This document shows, in pieces, positions 37,722-45,952 of a stretch of DNA of 64,000 nt. A program made the position numbers and the translations under genes. The number at the start of each line of letters is the position of its first letter. The stretch's first letter is position 1. Origin of the DNA: Sinorhizobium sp. 6-70 (GTDB lineage: Bacteria; Pseudomonadota; Alphaproteobacteria; Rhizobiales; Rhizobiaceae); assembly GCF_030124375.1 (NCBI RefSeq), contig NZ_JASKLS010000003.1:42042-106041 (forward strand), written 5' to 3'. The notes under the pieces are model-generated. The model did not search any database and was not told where the DNA came from. It saw only the letters and a program-made list of their open reading frames with translations.

Positions 37722-38953
37722 CCCGGCAATCGCTGACCAGTCTTAGGTTGCCGGGGATTTGCGAGTGGTGGCGCGCGGGCGATGATGAACGCGATCGCCA
37801 GGACCGTGACGCAAAGCCCGGCGGTAAAAGCCGTGACCCCCTCCCAACCCCACTTGCTCCACATCACCCCACCCGCAGAACCAAGCAGGCTCGAGCCGGC
37901 GTAGTAGCCGAAGAGATAAAGCGCGCTCGCATAGCCGCGACTGTCGAAGGCTCTTCTGCTGACCCAGCTCGAGGCGACGGTATGCGCCCCGAAAAACCCC
38001 ATCGTGACGATCCCGATCGCTGAAACGATGAGCCAGAGCGGAGAGGGTGCAGTCAGCAGCAGGCCGATCAGCAGAACGACGACGGGTCGCCAGAACGTCG
38101 GGCGCACGCCGATCCGGCCCGCCAGCTTCCCGAACCAGGCGGAACTTGCCGATCCGAGCATATAGAGCAGGAAGATCGCGCCGATCTCGGCATGGCTGAG
38201 AGCGTAGGGTTCGACAGCCAGCCGATACGGTGCGTAGTTGTAGATCGTGACGAAGGCTCCCATCATGAGGAAGCCGGTGCCATAGAGCATCAGCAGAACC
38301 CGGTCGCGAAGCACGCTTGCATAACCGCCGAGGAAGCTCCGAAGGGAATGGCGTTGCGGCTGAAACGCGCGCGATGCGGGGGCGCTGGCACAAAAGACGA
38401 TCGCGGCTGCCGCGCTGAAGAGGCCTATCGAGGCAATCGCCCACCGCCAGCCGAGCCACTCGGTGGCGACCGCCGCGCCAAGCCGCCCGATCATCCCTCC
38501 GAACGCCGAACCCGCGATGTAGAGCCCCATGGCGGGACCGATCGTGGCGGGCTCTACCTCTTCGGCAATGTAGGTCATCGCGACGGCAGGCACGCCTGCG
38601 AGCGCGATGCCGGACAGACAGCGCAACAGGAGCAGGCTTTCCCACGTTGGCGCAATCGCCGCCATGGTCCCGAAGAGCGCGGCGGAGATCAGCGAGTAGA
38701 TCATCAATGTCCGACGCCCGATCCGGTCCGAGAGCCAGCCCGCAGCCAGAATCCCGATCGCCATCGGACCGGTCGCCAACGAGACAGCGAGGCTCGAATT
38801 TTCGGGCGAGATCCCGAACGTCGTGGAAAACTCCGGCAGAAGTGGCTGGACGCTGTACAACAGCGAGAACGTGGCGAAACCAGCCATGACCATCGCGGTG
38901 GCGAGGCGCTTGTACTCCGCCGTTCCGATCTGAATGAGGTCGTCGTTCTCCAT
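37718..38953 (-). CDS. MFS transporter (YnfM-like drug/sugar efflux type)
   Basis: 411 residues with 12 predicted membrane helices. The loop 2-3 motif 'GWLSDRIGRRTLMI' and the opening 'FATFSLLYSVQPLLPEFSTT' match the YnfM/arabinose-efflux group. The gene stands alone. Its stop codon is provided by the palindromic element downstream, and another palindrome lies 172 bp upstream. Substrate unknown. Confidence 0.88.
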   Translation of the reverse strand: MENDDLIQIGTAEYKRLATAMVMAGFATFSLLYSVQPLLPEFSTTFGISPENSSLAVSLATGPMAIGILAAGWLSDRIGRRTLMIYSLISAALFGTMAAIAPTWESLLLLRCLSGIALAGVPAVAMTYIAEEVEPATIGPAMGLYIAGSAFGGMIGRLGAAVATEWLGWRWAIASIGLFSAAAAIVFCASAPASRAFQPQRHSLRSFLGGYASVLRDRVLLMLYGTGFLMMGAFVTIYNYAPYRLAVEPYALSHAEIGAIFLLYMLGSASSAWFGKLAGRIGVRPTFWRPVVVLLIGLLLTAPSPLWLIVSAIGIVTMGFFGAHTVASSWVSRRAFDSRGYASALYLFGYYAGSSLLGSAGGVMWSKWGWEGVTAFTAGLCVTVLAIAFIIARAPPLANPRQPKTGQRLPG

Positions 38954-39124
38954 TGCTCATCCTCTGTCCAGGGCAGTTCCCGCCCAAGAGCACGGGTTTG
39001 CTGTCGAGGACAATGACATTCTGGCCGGCCGCACCATGACGAGGGCCGGCATTTGTGTTGCGACCCCCCGCAGCGCCGCGCGTCTTCACAGCCGCGCAAA
39101 GGACGCTGCAACGCTCTGAATTTC

Positions 39125-39170
39125 TGCATGTTTCACTCGCTGGGTCGACCACGATTTAAGGAAACATGCA
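39125..39170. repeat. Intergenic palindrome
   Basis: Arms TGCATGTTTC (39125-39134) and GAAACATGCA (39161-39170) are exact reverse complements around a 26-nt loop. It lies just beyond the 3' end of the aldehyde dehydrogenase operon and may act as a terminator or mRNA-stabilising hairpin. It resembles other rhizobial intergenic elements in this window. Confidence 0.7.
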
Positions 39171-39177
39171 TTAGGCT

Positions 39178-40611
39178 TCAAAGGCGAATGATCACGGATT
39201 TGAGCTGAGTGTAGTGTGAAAGCGCGTCGATTCCTTGCTCGCGTCCATAGCCGCTGTACTTGAAACCGCCGCAGGGGGTCTGCACGAAGCCGCCGCTGTA
39301 TTCGTTGACGACGATCCGCCCGGCCTCGAGGCGAGCGGCCACACGGTGAACCCGTCCGATGTTCTGGGACCAGATACCGGCGGCCAGGCCGAGATCGGAA
39401 TCGTTGGCGATGCGCACAGCGTCCGTCTCATCCTTGAACGGAATGACGCACAGGATCGGCCCGAAGATCTCTTCTCGGGCGAGCTCCATGTCATTGCGCA
39501 CACCGGTGTAGACCGTCGGCTCGATGTAGTTTCCGCTTCCGAGTTCGGATCCGGTGGCGACCTTGCCGCCGATCGCGGGCGTCAGGCCATCACGTTCGGC
39601 AATGGCAAAGAAGCTCTTGATCTTCTCGAATTGCGCCTCCGTCGTGATCGGGCCATTGGAGGCGTCGAACTGCGGACCAAGATGAAGCGCGGCGACGTTG
39701 GCGACGAGTTTCTCGACGAACGCATCATGAATGCTTTCCTGCACCAGAAGTCGCGTTCCCGCGGCGCACCACTGCCCGCTATTCCAGGTGAATGCGCGCG
39801 TCGAGCCTTTTGCCGCGGCCTCCAGATCCGCATCGTCAAAGACAATGTTGGCGCTCTTGCCGCCGAGTTCGAGCGTGAGGGGAAGGACGCGTTCGGCTGC
39901 GATCCGCCCCAGTTCCTGGCCGGCCTTGAGGCCGCCCGTAAACGATATTTTCCGTACTGCAGGATGGGTGGCCATCGCCGGTCCGACCGCAGAGCCTTTG
40001 CCGACGACCACGTTCAAGACCCCGGCCGGCAAGCCGTGCGCGACCGCGAACTTCGCGAAGGCCACGAGCGAGCCCGAAGTGTGCTCGGAAGGCTTGGCGA
40101 CCACCGTGTTTCCTGTCGCCAGCGCCGGAGCGATGGCGCGGGCTGCCTGATGCAGCGGCGCGTTCCACGGAAGTATCACGCCGATGACGCCGAAGGGGTC
40201 CCGTCTGGTGTAGACGTGATAGTCGGGGCCGACATTGATGACTTCCCCGTCCATGACATTGACGATGCCGCCATAGAATTCGAAATACTGGGCGGTGAGA
40301 TCCAGGAGCGCGGCCATCTCGCGGCCGGGCTTTCCCGTTTCCTGGCTTTCGATGTCGACAATGTGCTGGCCATCCTCGCGAAGTCGTCGCGCGATATCGA
40401 CGAGGATCCGGCCGCGCTCCGACGGGCGCATGTCGCTCCATGCAGACAGCGCCTGGGAGGCCGCGTCGCAGGCGAGCGCGACGTCTTTTTCGCCGCCATT
40501 GCCGACGTCCTTTATCCTGGCTTTCGTGCGCGGGTCCAGCTTGACGGAATAATGGCCGTCGACAGGGTCGACATCCCTGCCGCCGATGTAACTCACAGTC
40601 CGGTCGCTCAT
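39178..40611 (-). CDS. NAD(P)-dependent aldehyde dehydrogenase
   Basis: 477 residues. The catalytic Cys is Cys282 in 'NSGQWCAAGTRLLVQ' and the general base is Glu248 in 'LELGGKS'. 'ILPWNAPLHQAARAIAPALA' and 'FTGGLKAGQELGRIAA' are standard for the family. It probably oxidises an aldehyde intermediate to the acid that the neighbouring class III CoA transferase then activates. It is the last gene of a three-gene operon and begins one base after the CoA-transferase stop codon. Exact substrate unknown. Confidence 0.9.
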   Translation of the reverse strand: MSDRTVSYIGGRDVDPVDGHYSVKLDPRTKARIKDVGNGGEKDVALACDAASQALSAWSDMRPSERGRILVDIARRLREDGQHIVDIESQETGKPGREMAALLDLTAQYFEFYGGIVNVMDGEVINVGPDYHVYTRRDPFGVIGVILPWNAPLHQAARAIAPALATGNTVVAKPSEHTSGSLVAFAKFAVAHGLPAGVLNVVVGKGSAVGPAMATHPAVRKISFTGGLKAGQELGRIAAERVLPLTLELGGKSANIVFDDADLEAAAKGSTRAFTWNSGQWCAAGTRLLVQESIHDAFVEKLVANVAALHLGPQFDASNGPITTEAQFEKIKSFFAIAERDGLTPAIGGKVATGSELGSGNYIEPTVYTGVRNDMELAREEIFGPILCVIPFKDETDAVRIANDSDLGLAAGIWSQNIGRVHRVAARLEAGRIVVNEYSGGFVQTPCGGFKYSGYGREQGIDALSHYTQLKSVIIRL

Positions 40612-40612
40612 C

Positions 40613-41872
40613 TCATTCCCTCGCCATCTTGGTTCTGTTTCCTTCTTCCCCCGACTTCATCGGGACGGGGGCCTTTTTGGTCATGCTTATGACGTTGCTC
40701 TCCAGCACGCCGTCGATTGCCTGCTCGCTGAAGCCATAGGACCTTAGAATTGCGCGCGAGTCTTCGCCGAGTTTAGGCGCCACCTTGTGATTGCCGGCGT
40801 TCATGGCCGCGCTGTTGATCGGAAAGCCCGGCACGGTGATCTCGCCATGTTGCGGATCGCGGAGCTTGAGCAACATGCCGCTGGCCGCGAGTTGCGGGTG
40901 ATCCATCAAATCCTTGTAGTCGGAGACAGGCGCGCAAAGGATGTCGGCCTGCAGCAGCAGCGAGAGCCATTCAGCGCGGCTCTTTTGCCGGAAGCGTGGG
41001 CTGAGCAACTCCTTCATCAGCGCGCGATTGGCAACGCGCGTCGACGAATCCGCGAGGCGTGGATCTGCTGCAAGTTCCGGAACGCCGAGTACCTCGCACA
41101 ATCGCTCCCAACGACCGCCGTTATAGGCGGCGACCATCAACCAGCCGTCTGCCGCTTCAAAGGCCTCGTTGGGAGCAGAGTAGGGGGCCGCACTCCCGAT
41201 GCGCTTCGGGACCTCCCCGTCCGCGAGATAATTGGTGAGTGAAACCTGCTGAAGCGCGATTGCCGCGTTGAAAAGATTGACGTCCAGTTGCGCGCCGAGG
41301 CCAATCTCCTCAGTCTTGCGCAATTGCGCCAGGATGCCCATCGCCGCGACATAGCCGGTGAAGACGTCGATCACGGGAGCCTGCACCTTCGAAGGTTCGG
41401 CATCTTCCGTACCGATGATGCTCATCAGGCCGCTGTCGGCCTGCAGGATGCCGTCGACGCCCGGTCGTTGAGCGTAGGGGCCGGATTGGCCATAGGCGGA
41501 AATCGAGCAATAGACGAGCCGCGGGTTCAAAGCCGACAACGTCTTGTAACCGAGCCCGAGCCTGTCCATCACCCCGGGCCGCATGCTCTCGACGACGATG
41601 TCTGCCTCGGCGGCCAAGCAGCGTGCCGCGTCCGCGGCAGCGGGGGATTTAAGGTCGAGGTTCAGGCCCAGCTTGTTTCGGTTGAAGCCATGAAACAGGG
41701 CGCTGTCGTTGCCGATCCACGCCGGGCCGAGCTTGCGGCCCAACTCGCCTTCCGGCGGCTCGACCTTGATGACTTTGGCGCCCATATCGGCGAGCAGCAT
41801 CGTGCACGTCGGGCCTGCGCCGATATGCGTGAAGTCGATGACCGTCAGTCCGTTCAATGCTCCGCTTAGCAT
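40613..41872 (-). CDS. Class III (CaiB/BaiF) CoA transferase
   Basis: 419 residues, the usual family length. N-terminal 'FTHIGAGPTCTMLLADMGAK' and 'VIKVEPPEG' are characteristic. The catalytic Asp is Asp169 ('VIDVFTGYVAAMG'), at the same position as in formyl-CoA transferase. The enzyme moves CoA from a donor thioester to a carboxylic acid without ATP. Lying between a beta-hydroxyacid dehydrogenase and an aldehyde dehydrogenase, it likely activates the operon's carboxylic acid substrate. Confidence 0.92.
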   Translation of the reverse strand: MLSGALNGLTVIDFTHIGAGPTCTMLLADMGAKVIKVEPPEGELGRKLGPAWIGNDSALFHGFNRNKLGLNLDLKSPAAADAARCLAAEADIVVESMRPGVMDRLGLGYKTLSALNPRLVYCSISAYGQSGPYAQRPGVDGILQADSGLMSIIGTEDAEPSKVQAPVIDVFTGYVAAMGILAQLRKTEEIGLGAQLDVNLFNAAIALQQVSLTNYLADGEVPKRIGSAAPYSAPNEAFEAADGWLMVAAYNGGRWERLCEVLGVPELAADPRLADSSTRVANRALMKELLSPRFRQKSRAEWLSLLLQADILCAPVSDYKDLMDHPQLAASGMLLKLRDPQHGEITVPGFPINSAAMNAGNHKVAPKLGEDSRAILRSYGFSEQAIDGVLESNVISMTKKAPVPMKSGEEGNRTKMARE

Positions 41873-41924
41873 GGCTCCACCTCCTCAACTGCCCAAATGG
41901 TCGGCTCGGCGCCGCGCAAAGGAC

Positions 41925-42845
41925 TCAAACCCGGCGCTCGATGTTCACGCCGAATGCCCTCTCGAGTTCCCTGACGACGACCGTCATGTCCTGAGTGGCG
42001 TTTCCATGGGCGTGCGCGAGTTCGTAAAACTGCTTGGCCAGCGCCGAGACCATCATTGGCGCCCCTGTGGCCTCGGCTTCGCTGACGCAAAGACGAAGGT
42101 CCTTGCACATGAGCTCAAGCCGGAAGCCGAAGTCGAACTGGCGGTCGAGAACGCGTTTTTCGAGAAGGTCTTCGGTCACGAAGCTGCGTGCCGTGCTGGC
42201 ATTGAGCATCTCAAGGATCGTCTCGGCCGCCAGCCCGTACTTGATGCCGAACAAGGTGGCTTCGGCGGCAACGACCAAGTTCGCCCCGACGATCATGTTG
42301 TTGATCAACTTGAGCGCCTGCCCCTGGCCGACGCGATCTCCCACATGCACCACGTTGCGACCGTAGCAGTCGAAGACGGCCCTCAAGGCGTCGAAGGCTT
42401 TTTCCTCACCGGAGATCATGACCGAAAGCGTGCCCGCTTCCGCACCCCGCATGCCGCCGGCGAGCGGGCCGTCGAGTGCGGTTATCTGCCTTTGTGCCAG
42501 TGCCTCGGCCACCTTTCGAGCGACGCTTGGGCCGGTCGTCGAGTGGTCGACATAGATTTTCGCTCTCGCGCCGTGGACGAGGCCATTTTCCCCAAGTGCA
42601 ACGCGCTCGACGATATCCGGTGTCGGAAGGCAGACGAGCACGGCGTCCGCGGCGTCGCCAACCGCCTTCGGAGAACTGCACACGCTCGCTCCCAATGACG
42701 CGAAGCGCTCAAGGATCTCGCTGCTCGTGTCGTGAACGTGAAGCTTGAAGCCGGCTCCGGCGATGTGCCGGGCCATGTGCGCTCCCATCGCGCCGAGGCC
42801 AATGAAGCCGATGTCTCTAAACGAGCGAGATGTGTGATTTTCCAT
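41925..42845 (-). CDS. 3-hydroxyisobutyrate dehydrogenase-family oxidoreductase
   Basis: 306 residues from the ATG at 42845, preceded by GGAGGAG. The cofactor motif is 'GFIGLGAMGAHMA' (13-25), the substrate loop 'DGPLAGGMRGAEAGTL' (125-140), and the catalytic Lys179 lies in 'ALKLINN'. It is the first gene of the operon. Typical substrates are 2- or 3-hydroxy acids such as 3-hydroxyisobutyrate, tartronate semialdehyde or glyoxylate. The neighbouring aldehyde dehydrogenase makes a hydroxyacid-to-semialdehyde-to-acid route possible, but this is inference. Confidence 0.9.
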   Translation of the reverse strand: MENHTSRSFRDIGFIGLGAMGAHMARHIAGAGFKLHVHDTSSEILERFASLGASVCSSPKAVGDAADAVLVCLPTPDIVERVALGENGLVHGARAKIYVDHSTTGPSVARKVAEALAQRQITALDGPLAGGMRGAEAGTLSVMISGEEKAFDALRAVFDCYGRNVVHVGDRVGQGQALKLINNMIVGANLVVAAEATLFGIKYGLAAETILEMLNASTARSFVTEDLLEKRVLDRQFDFGFRLELMCKDLRLCVSEAEATGAPMMVSALAKQFYELAHAHGNATQDMTVVVRELERAFGVNIERRV

Positions 42846-42924
42846 GGTCTCCTCCACCATCAGGTCAGGCGCTTAGTACGGTCCGTAAATGCCCGTTTCT
42901 TCAAGTGAGAATTCGGCCGCTACC

Positions 42925-42941
42925 GTTGACCAGAACTCAAC
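42925..42941. promoter_or_regulatory. Candidate LysR-type operator, site 1
   Basis: GTTGA-CCAGAAC-TCAAC: perfect 5-bp inverted arms with a 7-bp spacer, containing the LysR T-N11-A pattern. It lies in the divergent region between the HIBADH-like operon and the MHS symporter gene, 36 bp centre-to-centre from site 2. Confidence 0.6.
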
Positions 42942-42960
42942 AGTTCGGGTGCATCCCGGT

Positions 42961-42977
42961 GTTGAATTTTAGTCAAC
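42961..42977. promoter_or_regulatory. Candidate LysR-type operator, site 2
   Basis: GTTGA-ATTTTAG-TCAAC has the same arms and spacing as site 1. Fifteen of its 17 bases recur at 45455-45471 upstream of the LysR gene, which links the two promoter regions. Confidence 0.65.
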
Positions 42978-43077
42978 GATCAAGGCCAGAAAACTCGCTC
43001 ACACCCGCCGGGGCTTTCTGGGATCGTGGTGCAAGGTCGAGACGACCGTTTGACTGACAGCACGGAGGAGGAGCGCG

Positions 43078-44409
43078 ATGTCAGATACTCTTGGCAACAC
43101 ATCGAATATCCGCATTGACAGCCAGCCGCAGCATGCGGGGACGCTGACCTATGCGCAAAAGAAGGCGGTCGTCGCCGCAACGCTTGGCACGATCGTCGAA
43201 TACGCGGACTGGGTCATCTACGCGACCTTTGCATCGATCCTGGCGCAGCAATACTTCCCGGCGGGCGACAGCCTGACGGCGTTGCTGCAGGTGTTCGCCG
43301 TGTTCGCGGTCGGCTTCGTGATGCGGCCGATCGGTGGCGCAGTCCTCGGTGCATTCGCCGACCGATATGGAAGAAAAGCGGGTCTGACACTCTCCATTCT
43401 ACTCATGTCCGTTGCTTCGTTCGCGATCGGCGTCTGCCCCGGATATGACACCATCGGCATCGCAGCTCCGATCGTCCTTGTGATCGCACGATTGGTCCAG
43501 GGTTTCTCGGCCGGTGGTGAATTCGGCTCGGCGTCGGCGTTTCTTGTCGAGTCCGCGCCCGCCGAGCGGCGGGCATTCGCCGGTTCCTGGCAATGGTTCG
43601 CCATCAACGCCGGAACGCTGGTGTCGTTCGTGCTGGGCTATGTCCTTGCTGCATTCGGCAGCGAAACCGGCCTGACCGATTGGGGCTGGCGCGTTGCCTT
43701 CGTGGTGGCCGCCCTTCTGGGACTGATCACGCTTTGGATACGCCTCTCCGTTGGGGAGACCGAAGTCTTCAAGAAACGGATCGCCGTCGAAGGGGTCCCC
43801 CAGAACCCACTGAGGGACGTGATCTTCAAGCACCGCGGTGATGCGCTGCGCGTTATCGGCATCGCAATGTCGGGCAACCTCCTGAACTACGTCTGGATGG
43901 TGAACTATCCGTCCTACCTTCACATCGTAACGGGCATGCCACGTGCGGAAACGCTGCTCATCGGCGTCATCGCAGTGACGATCTCGCTGTTCATCATTCC
44001 GTTCGTCGGCAAGCTCGCTGACAATATCGGGCGGAAGCCCGTACTGATTGGCTTTGCGCTGTTGTCCGCCCTCTGGGCATGGCCGAGCTTCGCTCTGCTC
44101 TATCCGGGCATGAGCTTCGTCGAAGGACTCGCCATGATGACGATTGCGATGGTGATCATGACGGGTTTTGCCGGCGCTGCCGCCGTGCTGATGGTCGAGC
44201 AGTTTCCGGCCCGGGTCCGCGTCACGGGGGTTGCCTTGCCCTATGCGCTCTCGGTGACGCTTTTCGGTGGCACGGCCCCATACATCATCACCGTCATGAA
44301 CGGGGCAGGATACGGCGGCTATACATGGCTCTATCTGGCGGCGGTCTGCCTCGTGGCAGCGGCTGTCTATGCGAGCCTGCCTGAGACGAAGGGACAGCCG
44401 CTGCGATAG
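43078..44409 (+). CDS. MFS metabolite:H+ symporter (MHS family)
   Basis: 443 residues, 12 membrane helices. 'GTIVEYADWVIYATFASILA' and 'RPIGGAVLGAFADRYGRKAG' are the MHS family hallmarks shared with shikimate, alpha-ketoglutarate and dicarboxylate/aromatic acid symporters; 'LVQGFSAGGEFGSASAFLVE' is also diagnostic. GGAGGAG lies upstream of the ATG. It probably imports the organic acid degraded by the flanking operons. The strong terminator at 44456-44495 follows it. Confidence 0.92.
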   Translation: MSDTLGNTSNIRIDSQPQHAGTLTYAQKKAVVAATLGTIVEYADWVIYATFASILAQQYFPAGDSLTALLQVFAVFAVGFVMRPIGGAVLGAFADRYGRKAGLTLSILLMSVASFAIGVCPGYDTIGIAAPIVLVIARLVQGFSAGGEFGSASAFLVESAPAERRAFAGSWQWFAINAGTLVSFVLGYVLAAFGSETGLTDWGWRVAFVVAALLGLITLWIRLSVGETEVFKKRIAVEGVPQNPLRDVIFKHRGDALRVIGIAMSGNLLNYVWMVNYPSYLHIVTGMPRAETLLIGVIAVTISLFIIPFVGKLADNIGRKPVLIGFALLSALWAWPSFALLYPGMSFVEGLAMMTIAMVIMTGFAGAAAVLMVEQFPARVRVTGVALPYALSVTLFGGTAPYIITVMNGAGYGGYTWLYLAAVCLVAAAVYASLPETKGQPLR

Positions 44410-44455
44410 GCGGAGGCTCGTCCACACGACCGCTCCTCGGTACGGTGCAGGTCAA

Positions 44456-44495
44456 GAAAGAGGCGCGCGGCCAATGGTAGCCGCGCGCCTCTTTC
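44456..44495. terminator. Bidirectional hairpin terminator
   Basis: A perfect 16-bp GC-rich stem (44456-44471 with 44480-44495) and an 8-nt loop CAATGGTA lie between convergent genes. The arms begin with GAAAG and end with CTTTC, giving short U-runs on either strand. It should terminate both the MHS symporter and the LysR transcripts. Confidence 0.88.
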
Positions 44496-44508
44496 GTTGG
44501 CCCATGGG

Positions 44509-45435
44509 TCATGCCTTGGCCAGATCGGCCGTTTTCAGGCTGGAGCCGTCGCCAGACTCTGCCTGATCGAGAAGCCATGTGCGGAAACGCCTGAACGCCG
44601 GGCTTCTCAGGCGGTTGCGCGGATAGATGAAATAGTAGGTGAAGTCACCGCGATCGAGGGTGAAATCGATCGGTTGAACGAGGCGGCCGGTGCGGAGATC
44701 GTCGGCAAACAGCGCCTTTTGCGCGATCATGACACCCTGGCCTTCAAGCGTTGCCTGATAGGCGAGCGTCGAGCTTGCGTATTTGTCGCCGGCATAGGCA
44801 TCGATGTCCGAACCACCTGCGGCTTCGAGCCAGTATCGCCAATCATCCGGCCTGACGAACGAGTGCAGCAGGGGCACCTGCTTCAGGTCGGCCACATCGT
44901 TGATGCCCCGCTCGGATGCGAATGACGGCGTGCACAATGGCACCAGCTCATTCCTCATCACCCGGTCCACCTCGACGCCGGGCCAGTTTCCGTCGCCAAG
45001 GCGAATGGCTCCGTCGACGCTCTCCCGCTCGAAGTCCACCATTTCGTTGGAGGTCGTGAGTCGCACTTCCGTTGTTGCATTCGATTGATGAAACGTGCCG
45101 AGCCGCGGAATGAGCCATTTCATGGCGAAGGTGGTGTAGGCCCGAACCCTCAGGATCTCGACGGATTTCCGCCCCGTCAGCTTCTGGGTCTCTTCGCGTA
45201 TTCCATCCAGGTGTCGGCTCACGGCGGCCAGGTAACGCTCCCCTTCGGCCGTCAACACGATCTCGCGCGGATCGCGACGGAAAAGGCGAACGCCGAGATA
45301 GGCCTCGAGGCGTTGGACCTGCCGGCTCACGGCGCCCGGGGTCACTAGCAGTTCTTCCGCCGCACGTCGGATGCTCTGGAGGCGTCCGGCGGCCTCGAAG
45401 GCTCGCAGCGCATTTAAGGGCGGCAGCATGTCCAT
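44509..45435 (-). CDS. LysR-family regulator (GcvA-like)
   Basis: 308 residues. 'LNALRAFEAAGRLQSIRRAA' and 'LLVTPGAVSRQVQRLEAYLG' are typical of the GcvA-like LysR branch, followed by 'GVRLFRRDPREIVLTAEGER'. It is divergent from the OB-fold/thiolase operon. A 17-bp inverted repeat before its start matches two sites upstream of the MHS symporter, so it is the best candidate for controlling both catabolic operons and the transporter. Confidence 0.92.
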   Translation of the reverse strand: MDMLPPLNALRAFEAAGRLQSIRRAAEELLVTPGAVSRQVQRLEAYLGVRLFRRDPREIVLTAEGERYLAAVSRHLDGIREETQKLTGRKSVEILRVRAYTTFAMKWLIPRLGTFHQSNATTEVRLTTSNEMVDFERESVDGAIRLGDGNWPGVEVDRVMRNELVPLCTPSFASERGINDVADLKQVPLLHSFVRPDDWRYWLEAAGGSDIDAYAGDKYASSTLAYQATLEGQGVMIAQKALFADDLRTGRLVQPIDFTLDRGDFTYYFIYPRNRLRSPAFRRFRTWLLDQAESGDGSSLKTADLAKA

Positions 45436-45454
45436 GGCAGAACATAGCGATACT

Positions 45455-45471
45455 GTTGCCTTTTAGTCAAC
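45455..45471. promoter_or_regulatory. Candidate LysR-type operator, site 3
   Basis: GTTGCCTTTTAGTCAAC differs from site 2 at only two positions. It lies 20 bp upstream of the LysR start and about 90 bp before the OB-fold gene, a place suited to autoregulation and divergent activation. A weaker, partial match lies at about 45528-45545. Confidence 0.62.
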
Positions 45472-45562
45472 GGTGGCGGCAGCCTTTGTCGTTCTTAGAA
45501 AATCCGCGGTTCGACTACCCTTCCTGTATCGAATTTCAGTTCAATAGGTGGAGGAACCCCCA

Positions 45563-45952
45563 ATGACCTCGATCGAGGTGGCGAGCCGCACCGGATCTCG
45601 CGACGAAGCCGTGTGCCTGGATGCATCACGGGAGAAGGACACAGGGAAGGCGGTGTTTCCGCGCATACCGGGAACGTCGCCTTCGGCGGATCGCTTTCAT
45701 CCGATCAACTTGTCGCCGGAGGCAATCCTTTATAGCCACACGACAATCCATCCGAACCCGAAGACCGGCCTGAAGCCGTTCGTGCTCGTCTACGCCGATT
45801 TTCCGGAAGACGTCAGGGTCTTCGGACGCTTGGAGCTCGCCGACGGCGAGAAGCCGGAGATCGGTTCGCGGCTCTGCGTCCGCAGCAAAGGCGAGGGGGC
45901 CGATCCGAACGCCGACTATTTCTTCACGGTCGCCAAGGGAGGAAAATCGTGA
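45563..45952 (+). CDS. OB-fold (DUF35-like) thiolase partner protein
   Basis: 129 residues from the ATG at 45563, chosen for the GGAGG eight bases upstream. 'YSHTTIHPNPKTGLKPFVLV' and 'DVRVFGRLELADGEKPEIGS' match the OB-fold half of DUF35 proteins, which pair with SCP2-type thiolases or thiolase-like condensing enzymes. The usual N-terminal zinc-ribbon cysteines are absent, so only the OB-fold is present. The next gene encodes such a thiolase and overlaps by four bases, which supports a two-subunit enzyme. Confidence 0.78.
   Translation: MTSIEVASRTGSRDEAVCLDASREKDTGKAVFPRIPGTSPSADRFHPINLSPEAILYSHTTIHPNPKTGLKPFVLVYADFPEDVRVFGRLELADGEKPEIGSRLCVRSKGEGADPNADYFFTVAKGGKS

Noticed and set aside
37743..39152. 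469-codon minus-strand frame overlapping the MFS gene
   Set aside because: Out of frame with a 12-helix MFS protein; the translation is Arg-rich and lacks membrane helices.
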